A DNA stretch of 45,575 nucleotides from Clostridia bacterium (GTDB taxonomy: Bacteria; Bacillota; Clostridia; Christensenellales; DTU072), in assembly GCA_017476265.1 (NCBI GenBank), contig JAFVAC010000044.1, positions 1 to 45,575 on the forward strand, given 5' to 3'. Numbering within the stretch: position 1 is the stretch's first letter; every line of letters begins with the position of its first letter. Under the pieces are notes generated by a model, which saw only the letters and a list, made by a program, of their open reading frames with translations, made no database searches and had not been told where the DNA came from. Below are positions 16,701-24,355 of this stretch, one piece after another. The translations under genes were made by a program, and so were the position numbers.

Positions 16701-18874
16701 TCCGAAAACCTTTCGCTGATGATCGGCACGGCGGAAAAGGCGTCGGGATAGTTCTCTTTATACTCCCCTCCGTAGACCCGTAGGACGGGCAGGGAGGAAG
16801 CGACGGGATAGGCGAACGAACCGTTGACGAAGTCGAAGCAGTCATAATCACCGAGAATATCCTCCGTCAATCGGGACTCGACGGTCTTGTCTTGATCGTC
16901 GATCACGGCATAGAAAGGGGTCGCCTTGTCGATATAGAGGGAGGAGAACACGCCGGTGTAGACGGTGGACGAGTCCTGCCCGTAGGAAATGCAGTCGATA
17001 AAAGTCCCTTCTTCCGATGGCGTAAAGGCGATATCCGCCGTCCCCTTGACCACGCAACGAGCGACGGAGCCGGCGTTATGTTCGCAGAAGGCGTAAGTCG
17101 CCGTCCCGGCAAAGACGCTGTCGGAGATATCTCCCTCGTTGTCATCGGCAAAACCGCTCGTCAGACTCCCCGAGCCGACCGTGACCGAGCGGATACTCCC
17201 GGTCAAAGTCCCGGCGACGTACCCACCGTGTCCGACGAGAGAGAAATTTTTGACCGTGCCCGAAAGGGTGGCGCAAAGCGGCTCTTCGTTCAGTCCGACG
17301 ACGGATCTGCCGTTGCCGAAAAGGGTGACGGAGAGCGAATCGATCGAGAGTCTGACCGGCTCGTTTCCCGAAGCGTTTACGACCACGTCGGCGCACAGCG
17401 CGGCGTAGCCCGACTTCCCGTCCAGATACTTGAGTTCTTCTTTCGACGTGATCCGATAGGGATCGGCAAGAGTCCCCGACCCGTCGGGTGTTTCGGCGAC
17501 GACTTCCGTCGGCGTCTCCCCCAAAGTATAGCCGAAGTCGCTCGCCCCGGTATAGGCTCCGACCGCCCAAGAGGAGGCGGGGTAGTGCGCGGTAAACCCG
17601 GTGGGCTCGACGGGCGCGCTCGACGATCCGACTTCGTCCACGACGTAGCCCGCTGCATAATCGTACTCGCCGCAACACTCGGCTACGCGGATCCGCATAT
17701 AGTCGCCCACGTCCGAAATGACGTAGGGAGAAAGAGCAGTCCCCTCGCCGGACAGCAAAGTCGAAAGGATCGGATAGGTCCCTCCGTACAGGAATCCGTC
17801 GCCGAGGTTTGCTTCGATAAGATCGCTTGCGTCGGCGGCGACGGTCTCGGTCCCGTCGGACAGGAACAGATCGACGGAGTAGTCCGCTCCGTCATAGACG
17901 GAAAGGGCTCCGTACACGCCGGAAAGAGTCCCTTGCGCGATCTTCGCTTCGGCTTTATATTCGACGTAAACGGGGGTCTCTTCGTCGCCCTCGTTTATGG
18001 TGAAGGAGTACTCCTGCATCCGCATCAGCCCGAAGCTGTCTTCGATCGTCCCGCCGTCGGTCAGCGCAAAGATCGTGGGGAGCTTGGTGTTCGTCGCGCC
18101 ATCGCGCTCAAAAAAGTCGATCTCCGTCGCCACAGCGCAACTTGTGATCGTGCCGGTGTTTTTGACGGCGATCCCGCCGAAAACGTACTCCATCGTGCCG
18201 TAATAGCGACAAAGGACGTCTCCGACGAACACGCAATCCGAGATCGTGCCCTCGTTTTCACAGGCGAAGCCGCCGAACTCGTTGAGGCGGGAGTCGTAAT
18301 TCCCGCAAAAGCGCACGTTTGAAGTGGAATGAGAGATGACGCCGGTGTTTTTCGACGTCAAAGACGCCGGAGAATAGCGCACGGTGTTCGTCTCCGCCCG
18401 GACAGTCTGGTCTCCGTCTATGACGATCTTCTCCAATCGCCCGGCGTTGGTCCCGATCATCGCCCCCACCAAGTCGATATCCGAAAAACAGACGTCAACG
18501 ACGCGCCCGTTGGCGGTCACCGTCCCGAACAAGGGAGAAGAGAGCCTTTTGAGTTCGTTGCCAAATGCGTCCAGCGTCCCGGAAAAACTCGTCAGATAAA
18601 AGGGCGTGAGCGTAAGGTCCACGTCGTCTGCGATAAAGATCTTTTTTCCGTAAAAGGTCCGATTGCTCCCGTTGTAAAGGGTGGCGAAAGAAGCGAAGTC
18701 CTCCTGCGACTCGATCAAAAAGACCTCGTTTGCGTCGTAGGAATAGTCCTTGTCCGACGCGGCGACAGCGGTCTCACCGTGGACCGACAGGAAAGAAAAA
18801 GCACACGAAAAAGCGGACAATAAGACGATTATTGCAAAAATCAGGCATAACTTTTGTGCGCGTCCGCTTGACAC
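13649..18874 (-). CDS. Giant MBG-domain surface adhesin, N-terminal ~1,740 codons (frameshifted)
   Basis: I place the start at GTG 18874, nine bases after AGGAGG (18889-18884); GTG 18880 is an alternative. ATG 18955 lies upstream of the likely transcription start and is unlikely. A signal peptide (KLCLIFAIIVLLSAF) is followed by about 700 residues of beta-helix/GLUG-like repeats (NTGVISHST, NEGTISDCVF). A long series of MBG-type beta-sandwich modules comes next, recognisable by HAGEYTVTATYAGDDHY, DAGTYDVTATV and HAGDYVLTLSYAGDD. Such domains form stalks on bacterial surface proteins. After YDGTYKTLTIP the frame loses a base near 13797-13806; the codons down to 13649 are read out of frame, and the true sequence continues in the frame ending at 12789. 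The LRR lipoprotein gene follows. Confidence 0.88.
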   Translation of the reverse strand: MSSGRAQKLCLIFAIIVLLSAFSCAFSFLSVHGETAVAASDKDYSYDANEVFLIESQEDFASFATLYNGSNRTFYGKKIFIADDVDLTLTPFYLTSFSGTLDAFGNELKRLSSPLFGTVTANGRVVDVCFSDIDLVGAMIGTNAGRLEKIVIDGDQTVRAETNTVRYSPASLTSKNTGVISHSTSNVRFCGNYDSRLNEFGGFACENEGTISDCVFVGDVLCRYYGTMEYVFGGIAVKNTGTITSCAVATEIDFFERDGATNTKLPTIFALTDGGTIEDSFGLMRMQEYSFTINEGDEETPVYVEYKAEAKIAQGTLSGVYGALSVYDGADYSVDLFLSDGTETVAADASDLIEANLGDGFLYGGTYPILSTLLSGEGTALSPYVISDVGDYMRIRVAECCGEYDYAAGYVVDEVGSSSAPVEPTGFTAHYPASSWAVGAYTGASDFGYTLGETPTEVVAETPDGSGTLADPYRITSKEELKYLDGKSGYAALCADVVVNASGNEPVRLSIDSLSVTLFGNGRSVVGLNEEPLCATLSGTVKNFSLVGHGGYVAGTLTGSIRSVTVGSGSLTSGFADDNEGDISDSVFAGTATYAFCEHNAGSVARCVVKGTADIAFTPSEEGTFIDCISYGQDSSTVYTGVFSSLYIDKATPFYAVIDDQDKTVESRLTEDILGDYDCFDFVNGSFAYPVASSLPVLRVYGGEYKENYPDAFSAVPIISERFSEEISYTQEELEAGMTASAILSDTTYVWTFEGETFDGDVHHAGEYTVTATYAGDDHYLYQSFFDSFRIEKGLAPCAITFSEGAFSSLSHPYDGEYFAPAQPTPENASELVSYGYGLTFAFVKDDVAVAYALSCGEYEQTVTASSDDYEDLVLSRTVTIERVPLYVAVGDLSCDYLTEPDLSSVSVAITGGRVPADENKTLSALVGDYSDKFVTDYRSGDDTGEYTVGLETEGTDYYLEVTSGTLTVLPIALSTEGVSFYGATRTERGSLTETYTASPITLAATCPEGVSVVYDGNENVSVGDYEVRATLSKKNYLDLVLTVDLTIEAAPLTVVLPDGSGTYGSGWSVTADPVFEGFLGTDDEALLVGTTFSYYLSKDGEEVSREPSDNLHAGTYDVSSDTACTLRDYFFVYRTGLCKIDKASLFVLYDGSDYADEERFYDGTGTEKTLTYFADHGLSATIAYTVKKDGDPFEAEGAIRDAGTYDVTATVTPTGDLEADYLVTVYRKTVRIKKAVTEVRFNADSYDFLYAGIDRADLSYYDVTTTVGTEELVLTCRKSGAVSAAIHAGDYVLTLSYAGDDNHEPCSAQADLTIGPVPLTMAFRTSYVFSGDRIVPELLSVDGTVSGEEVDQEDLTFAYYRAGGGSLSRVVNTDSYEFVPTIRGGDYYPSEERYTMTVEKLSVEVDIGAIGYLYGTRGSLVLDGVYYNVTESGVTRRNYPTTGALFADIIVNLPSADAGRYVLTDDDLVDSTNYDFSLSDGNHVVTISRRTLSVGWTYNGAEISSPFVRTYEGVSLTGRFSYEVTNLAEGDSARDLHLTKVVTGSAEDVYHVGEYALAITLSDSINYILPASPMNVSVIKTSLQLSLSDVTVEQGENFVAPAITAVGKVGSDARSEVYELKGASINYIHGYTAASRVNARYTVTADAKFDDYEAEVVRTGTLTVVANPYPDYVLSDASYVYDGTYKTLTIPTWIPRCRSAITTTSKRTWERIRSAPSSPTRPAECACPRQDCPSSAPIRI
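13797..13806 (-). other. Site of a one-base frameshift
   Basis: The minus strand reads ATCCCGACGTGGATCCC. One additional G after CCC would give I-P-D-V-D-P and join the two frames without loss of a residue. Homology-like repeats on both sides (YDGTYKTLTI before, KDVGAYTVSAIV after) show that the two halves belong to one module. Confidence 0.8.
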
Positions 18875-18925
18875 AAGCACTTTCCTCCTATTATTATCGG
18901 TCGGGACAAGTCCCTTTCGCGTACC

Positions 18926-18955
18926 ATTATACCACATATGCGCGCATATACGCAA
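18926..18955 (-). promoter_or_regulatory. Adhesin operon promoter with a palindrome in the spacer
   Basis: TTGCGT (18955-18950), 18 bp, TATAAT (18931-18926) with an extended TGG. The perfect 14-bp palindrome ATATGCGCGCATAT (18936-18949) occupies almost the whole spacer, a position where a bound repressor would block polymerase. Confidence 0.7.
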
Positions 18956-19007
18956 TATGAAATTTTTTACTTCTATAAACTTAACTTAGGCGCGGAAAAG
19001 AAAAAAC

Positions 19008-20159
19008 TTAACGTCTTTGTTTGACGGAGCGGACGACGCCGCGAACGGAGTCGTAGATATGGAGCAAAAAACCGATAAAAACGGGCAGATAAAACACGGC
19101 TATACGCCAAAACAGGACAGCCCAGAAGAGATAGCCGTCGGGCACGATCGTCGCAAAAACGGCGTAAAAACTGAGTTCGGCAAGACCCGCGCCGCCGGGC
19201 GTGGGCGCGACCCCCGACGCGTAAGTGACGTACACGCACAATACGAAGGTGCGCCAAAAATTCACCTCCGCATAGCCGAAGGCACGGATGACGAAATAGG
19301 GCAAAGAATTGGTGACGACAAGTTCTATGATCGCGGCGCAAGCGATCACCGGAAGCGCCCACCTGTTCTTGGTCAGATGATCGACTCCGAGCGAAAATTT
19401 ACGGATGTTCTCCTTGAGTCGATCCGTGATCTTTTGCGGATCCTTTACGATCCTGACCTTGGTCAGAACGCGGATGACAAAGAGTCCGATCTTCTCTCCG
19501 ACGACGGGTCTTTTAGCGCAGATCAGCATGAGCGTGGGGACGATCAACCCGAAAATGACGCTCAGAATCGCCGCCGCCATCACGACGGCGTTGGTGGAGA
19601 TCCTGCCGATCAAGAGTATGGCGATCACGATCGGCGCCGTCGTAAAAAAGCGCACGATGTGCCTGCTCATCGTCACCGCGCAGGACTCTCCCGCGCGCAG
19701 CCCCCCGAAGATCAGATAGCCGATCTGAAAGGGTTCTCCCCCGACCGACCACGGAGTGATCTTGTCGTAATATCTTCCGTAAACAGCCGCTTTGGTAGCC
19801 AAAACGGATTTGTTTCGGCCCCCTAATTTGTAAATGAGAACATTAAAGACAAGGACGTCGGCAAGGAGCACCAATACATATCCAAAGAGCGCCGGTATGG
19901 CAAAGAGGAGATTGTCCGACAAATTTATTTTTACATTTTCCCAAAGTGCGCGATCTCCCGTCTTGTCCTCCTGTAGCAAAAAGACGGCGATGACGATCGC
20001 GTTGACGAGGAAAAACAAAAGATAAAGAAGCACGCTCCGCACGCGCTTGTTTCTCTCCCGCTTTTTTTCGCTCTCCGACGTTGGGGCTTCCTGCGCTTTG
20101 GCGGACGCCTCTACAGGAGCGGCTTTTTCGGTAGGTCTCTCTTTGTCCGACTCGTCCAT
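19008..20159 (-). CDS. LPG-synthase-type integral membrane protein (UPF0104)
   Basis: 383 residues from ATG 20159, chosen because AGGAGG lies just upstream; a longer frame would overlap the preceding gene. A charged Lys/Glu-rich cytoplasmic tail (1-45) is followed by about seven or eight membrane helices. The family signature of the lysylphosphatidylglycerol synthase membrane domain is visible in ITPWSVGGEPFQIGYL, and in SGVAPTPGGAGLAE near the C-terminus. The catalytic aminoacyl-transferase domain of full MprF is absent, so this is the flippase-like half, found widely as a stand-alone protein and thought to move lipids. It is the third gene of a tight operon, seven bases after the flavoprotein gene. 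Confidence 0.87.
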   Translation of the reverse strand: MDESDKERPTEKAAPVEASAKAQEAPTSESEKKRERNKRVRSVLLYLLFFLVNAIVIAVFLLQEDKTGDRALWENVKINLSDNLLFAIPALFGYVLVLLADVLVFNVLIYKLGGRNKSVLATKAAVYGRYYDKITPWSVGGEPFQIGYLIFGGLRAGESCAVTMSRHIVRFFTTAPIVIAILLIGRISTNAVVMAAAILSVIFGLIVPTLMLICAKRPVVGEKIGLFVIRVLTKVRIVKDPQKITDRLKENIRKFSLGVDHLTKNRWALPVIACAAIIELVVTNSLPYFVIRAFGYAEVNFWRTFVLCVYVTYASGVAPTPGGAGLAELSFYAVFATIVPDGYLFWAVLFWRIAVFYLPVFIGFLLHIYDSVRGVVRSVKQRR

Positions 20160-20166
20160 ACCCCTC

Positions 20167-21708
20167 CTACGACAGACTCGAAAGCACAACGCGGATCCCG
20201 TCGGCAGCCGCGCTGGTGATGCCGCCGGCATATCCCGCTCCCTCCCCCATCGGATAGAGTCCGGATATAGACGACTCGCCCCGTTCGTCCCGCAAAATGC
20301 GCAATGGGCAAGAGCTCCTCGTCTCCGGTCCGGTCAGGACGGCGTGCGGATCGTCGAAGCCCCTGATGCGACGTCCGATCAATCGGACGCCCTGCTTTAT
20401 CCCCTCTGCGACGTAATCGGGCAATACGGCGTTGAGATCGGCGTTCTTGGCCCCGCCAAGACAGCTCGGACCGATCTCAAAAAAGCCGTCCGTGCGCCCG
20501 GAAAGAAAGTCGCCGTAGGTCTGCGCCGGGGCAAAAAAGCCGCCCGTCGCCGCATACGCCCGTCTCTCCCAGATCCGTTGATATTCCACTCCGGCAAGGG
20601 GATCGTCGCCGAACCGCTCGGAGTTGACGTTGACTAAGAGCGCGGCGTTGGCGTTCTTTCCGTCGCGGGCATAATAGCTCATGCCGTTGACGTTGATCCC
20701 GCCCGCTTCGCCGGACGCGTTAATGACCGTCCCGCCCGGACACATACAAAAGGTATACAGCTTGTTGCCGCCGCCGATATCCACCGCCGCCTTGTAGTCA
20801 GCCGGAGGCAGATCCCCCCTCTCTCTGCCGTACTGCGCTCTGTCGATGGTCGTCTGTAAGTGTTCTATCCTGGTGCCCATACTGAATGTTTTCGGGACCA
20901 TTTTTGCGCCTTTTCTGTAAAGTACCTCAAAGGTATCTCGCGCGGAATGCCCCAAAGCGAGATAGACCCTATCGGTCAAGATCGTACCCTGATCGGTCAC
21001 GACGCCGCTTACTTTCCCGTCTCGCAACAAAAAGTCCCTCGCCGCCGTCCCGAAGCGGACTTCCGCCCCAAGCGTATGCAAGCGGACGATCATATTCTTG
21101 ACCACCTCGCGCAGTCGGTCGGTCCCGACGTGGGGCTTGTTGAGATAGACGATCTCCTCCGGCGCGCCGCACCGAGCGAGTTCGTACAAAACGGTAGAGA
21201 CGTAGGGACTGTTGGTGCCGGTGGTCAGTTTTCCGTCCGAAAAGGTCCCCGCGCCGCCCGCGCCGAACAGGACGTTGCTGTCCGGGTCCAGTCGATGGGA
21301 GGAAAAAAAATCCTCCACGTCCTTGGCTCGCTCGTCCACATCCTTGCCCCGGTCGATCAGGATCGGTCTCGCGCCCAGTTGCGCCAAGGTGAGCGCGGCG
21401 AAGAGTCCGCACGGTCCGGCTCCCACGACGACGGGTCTTGTCCCGGTATACTTTGCGCCTTCGACGGCTTTTTCGATGGAATAATCGGGCTTTTCAAAAG
21501 TAGACGCGCCGTTTTTTACGGCGACCGCCTCGCGATCGGTCTCGAAAGCGACGGTGTACACATACCTAAGGTCCGACTTATCGCGAGCGTCCAGGCTCTT
21601 TTTTATGATCTCGCCCTTGCCGGAATACTTGACGCGGAGTTTTTTCGCCGCCGCTTCCGATACGTCCCCTTCGTACCCGACGGGTAGCGAGAAAGAAAAC
21701 TTGATCAT
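20167..21708 (-). CDS. FAD-dependent dehydrogenase (NAD(FAD)-utilising family)
   Basis: 513 residues from ATG 21708, which overlaps the stop codon of the upstream flavoprotein gene (ATGA) and has GGGGGAG in front. Residues 1-80 form the small N-terminal domain of this family. RPVVVGAGPCGLFAALTLA is the dinucleotide-binding Rossmann motif. FGAGGAGTFSDGKLTTGT, MCPGGTVINAS and MGEGAGYAGGITSAAADG are conserved blocks of the large uncharacterised FAD-dependent oxidoreductase family common in Clostridia. The substrate is unknown. Pairing with a second flavoprotein in one operon suggests a shared redox pathway, but nothing in the sequence names it. Confidence 0.9.
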   Translation of the reverse strand: MIKFSFSLPVGYEGDVSEAAAKKLRVKYSGKGEIIKKSLDARDKSDLRYVYTVAFETDREAVAVKNGASTFEKPDYSIEKAVEGAKYTGTRPVVVGAGPCGLFAALTLAQLGARPILIDRGKDVDERAKDVEDFFSSHRLDPDSNVLFGAGGAGTFSDGKLTTGTNSPYVSTVLYELARCGAPEEIVYLNKPHVGTDRLREVVKNMIVRLHTLGAEVRFGTAARDFLLRDGKVSGVVTDQGTILTDRVYLALGHSARDTFEVLYRKGAKMVPKTFSMGTRIEHLQTTIDRAQYGRERGDLPPADYKAAVDIGGGNKLYTFCMCPGGTVINASGEAGGINVNGMSYYARDGKNANAALLVNVNSERFGDDPLAGVEYQRIWERRAYAATGGFFAPAQTYGDFLSGRTDGFFEIGPSCLGGAKNADLNAVLPDYVAEGIKQGVRLIGRRIRGFDDPHAVLTGPETRSSCPLRILRDERGESSISGLYPMGEGAGYAGGITSAAADGIRVVLSSLS

Positions 21709-22784
21709 ACGCTCTCCCCCACTATGATCCCGGACAAGAACGCCCAATGCATATTGTACCCTCCGCAGTCTCCGTCCACGTCCAGGACTTCGCCGCAAGC
21801 GTACAGCCCGGGAGAAAACTTACTCTGCAATCGGTCGTCGAACTCTCCTAAGGGGAGCCCGCCCTGCATGACTTGCGCCTGTTTGTGCCCCATCCGCTCG
21901 ACGCTATGGACGCGATAGTCCTTTATTGTCTCGGCGACGGAGATGTTCCTCCGTTGGCTTTGCGCGAGGACGCGCTCGGCGATCGGCCGCTGCAACACCC
22001 CTTCTATACTGTGCTCCGACAAGAACGCCTCCGTCTCCCGCGCCGACCAATCGGGCACAAAGTCGATGGCGACGTCCCTTTTTCCGAAGACTTTTCGGGA
22101 CAACTCCAGCGTGACGACCCCGCTTATGCCGTCTTCCTTGAAGAGGATCTCTCCGAGACGACGCTCGACGACCCTGTCTCCGTCCATCAGACTGAGCGCG
22201 CCTTTGACTCGCAGTCCGGATAGACCTTTTACGTCCGTCCGACAGCAACGGAGCGGACAAAGCGCGGGCAAGAGCCCCCGCACGGTATGACCGAAGGGTG
22301 AATACAGAAAATGGCTCTCCCGTCCGACGGTCGCTTGACTGCCGGTAGCAAGTACGACCGACCGAGCGGTCTCTCCGCATACGCGAAAAACGTCGCCGAC
22401 TCTTTCTATCCCGTCCACAACGACGCCGGTACGGACGAACTTCTCCGGCACAACGGCGCGCAAAAGATTGAGGACGGTCTTCCCGCTCTCGGTATACGGA
22501 TATATCCTACCGTCGATCGTCCTCGTCACCAGACCGATCGCATCAAAAAAGGCGGGTACTTTCTCACTTTTCTCCAAAAAAGGGGCGACTAAGGGGTCGT
22601 TATACCGATCGACGGAAATATGCTCGTTGGTGACGTTGCAACGGCCGTTGCCGGCGAGCAGGATCTTTTTGCCCACACGCTCCCCCGCCTCCAAAACAAG
22701 GACGGTCTTTCCCCTCGACAGCGCGACAGCCGCCACCGTCAATCCGGACGCTCCTCCTCCGATCACGATCACATCGTACGTCAT
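21705..22784 (-). CDS. HI0933/BaiN-family flavoprotein
   Basis: A 359-residue NAD(P)/FAD-dependent oxidoreductase. VIVIGGGASGLTVAAVA near the N-terminus binds the FAD ADP moiety, GKKILLAGNGRCNVTN is the signature of the HI0933-like family, and CGEVLDVDGDCGGYN with MHWAFLSG marks the C-terminal FAD site. Family members include BaiN/RdsA-like enzymes and many of unknown substrate. It is slightly shorter than the usual ~400 residues but the key blocks are present. It is the first gene of the three-gene operon, directly after a consensus promoter. Confidence 0.92.
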   Translation of the reverse strand: MTYDVIVIGGGASGLTVAAVALSRGKTVLVLEAGERVGKKILLAGNGRCNVTNEHISVDRYNDPLVAPFLEKSEKVPAFFDAIGLVTRTIDGRIYPYTESGKTVLNLLRAVVPEKFVRTGVVVDGIERVGDVFRVCGETARSVVLATGSQATVGRESHFLYSPFGHTVRGLLPALCPLRCCRTDVKGLSGLRVKGALSLMDGDRVVERRLGEILFKEDGISGVVTLELSRKVFGKRDVAIDFVPDWSARETEAFLSEHSIEGVLQRPIAERVLAQSQRRNISVAETIKDYRVHSVERMGHKQAQVMQGGLPLGEFDDRLQSKFSPGLYACGEVLDVDGDCGGYNMHWAFLSGIIVGESV

Positions 22785-22813
22785 ATTTCTCCTCGTCTGA
22801 TCCGAATGTTATC

Positions 22814-22842
22814 ATTATACTCCAAGAAAGAAAAATAGACAA
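22814..22842 (-). promoter_or_regulatory. Sigma-A promoter of the flavoprotein operon
   Basis: TTGTCT (22842-22837), 17 bp, TATAAT (22819-22814). Confidence 0.82.
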
Positions 22843-23075
22843 GTCATACCTTGTCCGAATCAAAACGAAGATACCGATCGCTATACCGCAACGATCAAAC
22901 CGCCGCAAGGCTCGGCGCAAAAAGCGCGTCGAACAGCGCTTTCGAGACGGAGCATGGGACTCGACCGACACGGGAACGGACGAAACGTGATCTTGCGGAC
23001 ATATGACGAATGGGACATAAGAAAAGATGGACATATTTTCTTTCTTTCCCGACAATAATATGATAAGATAGTCCT

Positions 23076-23696
23076 ATGAACGAAACGTCAAACGAGCGTA
23101 TGCGCATAAGAGACGGCGCGGGAAAATTCTTCAAAGAGATACTCACCCTTTTCTTTACCTTTTTTAAGATAGGGCTTGTGTGCTTTGGCGGCGGATATAC
23201 GATGATCGCCCTCATCGAGCGGGACGTGGTGGAGAAAAGGAAATGGCTGACGACCTCGGAGATGATGGACATCCTCGCCGTGGCGGAGTCCACGCCCGGA
23301 CCGATCAGTATGAACACGGCGACATATGTCGGGACCAAGCGAGCCGGATTTTTGGGGGCGCTCGCCTGCACGTTCGGCGCCGCGTTGCCGTCCTTTTTGA
23401 TCATCTTCGCGTTGAGCTTTTTTATCGAAGAATTTCAGAACCTGACCTACGTCGGGTACGCTTTCCGCGGGATCCGCGTGGCGGTACTGGTGCTGATTCT
23501 CAACGCCGTCCTGAAAATGTTCCGCAACGTGGAAAAGGGCGTGTTTTCTATCTTAGTGATCCTATTCGTACTGCTCATCAGTCTTTTGACCGACTTTTAC
23601 GTCATCTATACTCTCCTCATCTGCGCCGCGGCGGGAATCTTGTATAACTTCGTCTTGCGGGCGGTCCGTTACACAAGGGGGTACAAAAAGAGATGA
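23076..23696 (+). CDS. Chromate transporter family, first half-size subunit
   Basis: A 206-residue membrane protein matching one half of ChrA. The family signature appears as FKIGLVCFGGGYTMIALIE, and the conserved ESTPGPISMNTATYVG block follows. About six hydrophobic segments are visible. Half-size ChrA proteins occur as adjacent pairs in Firmicutes, and both halves are probably needed. ATG 23076 has no Shine-Dalgarno and lies six bases after a -10-like TAAGAT (23064-23069), so the message may be leaderless; ATG 23100 is another candidate start. The true substrate need not be chromate, since many members of the family are uncharacterised. Confidence 0.88.
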   Translation: MNETSNERMRIRDGAGKFFKEILTLFFTFFKIGLVCFGGGYTMIALIERDVVEKRKWLTTSEMMDILAVAESTPGPISMNTATYVGTKRAGFLGALACTFGAALPSFLIIFALSFFIEEFQNLTYVGYAFRGIRVAVLVLILNAVLKMFRNVEKGVFSILVILFVLLISLLTDFYVIYTLLICAAAGILYNFVLRAVRYTRGYKKR

Positions 23697-24322
23697 CGTA
23701 TCTGACGCTTTTTTGGACCTTTTTTAAGATTGGGCTCTTCACCATCGGCGGCGGATATGCGATGATCCCTTTGATCAACGCCGAAGTCATATCTCACGGC
23801 TGGCTGACCGAGGCGCAACTGATCGACTTTATTGCGATAAGCGAGTCCACTCCGGGGGCTTTTGCCATCAACATAGCGACCTTTGTCGGGACGACGGCGG
23901 GAGGATTTTTCGGTGCGATCTGCACCACGCTCGGCGTCATCGCGCCCAGTCTTCTCATCATATTCCTCATTGCGACGTTCTTCCGCAGACTCACCGACAA
24001 GACCGTCGTCAAGGACGCCTTTTTCGGTCTCCGCCCCGCTGTGGTCGGGCTGATCGGGTACGCCTTTTTGTCCCTGACGGCGCAGGTGATCTTCCATGGG
24101 GCGACCGTCACCGATCCGCAGTCCTTTGCCGACGTGGACTTTTGGGCGGTCGGGTTATTCGTATTTTTGTTCGTCTTGTCCAAAATGCGATTCCGTATGC
24201 CTGTGCTTAAACAAAAATACCCCCAAGTGCGGGAGTACAAACGAGTCAAGATCCATCCGATCCTTCTTATCCTCGTCTCCGCCGCACTCGGCATCCTTGT
24301 GTACGGCGTGATCTTGCAATAA
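23693..24322 (+). CDS. Chromate transporter family, second half-size subunit
   Basis: 209 residues, overlapping the previous gene by four bases (ATGA), so translation is coupled. FKIGLFTIGGGYAMIPLIN and ESTPGAFAINIATFVG repeat the signature blocks of the first subunit, and the hydrophobic pattern is the same. A cytoplasmic loop around 160-185 is rich in Lys/Arg. The two proteins presumably form a heterodimer equal to one full ChrA. It converges on the phosphatase gene, with only 33 bases between stop codons and no clear terminator hairpin. Confidence 0.88.
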   Translation: MTYLTLFWTFFKIGLFTIGGGYAMIPLINAEVISHGWLTEAQLIDFIAISESTPGAFAINIATFVGTTAGGFFGAICTTLGVIAPSLLIIFLIATFFRRLTDKTVVKDAFFGLRPAVVGLIGYAFLSLTAQVIFHGATVTDPQSFADVDFWAVGLFVFLFVLSKMRFRMPVLKQKYPQVREYKRVKIHPILLILVSAALGILVYGVILQ

Positions 24323-24355
24323 TCTTTGCTTTTTTAAAAATCTCCTGTTCCCCGA

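Noticed and set aside
18875-18955. ATG 18955 as the start of the giant adhesin
   Set aside because: It lies at the -35 of the likely promoter; AGGAGG and a GTG directly before the signal peptide fit better.
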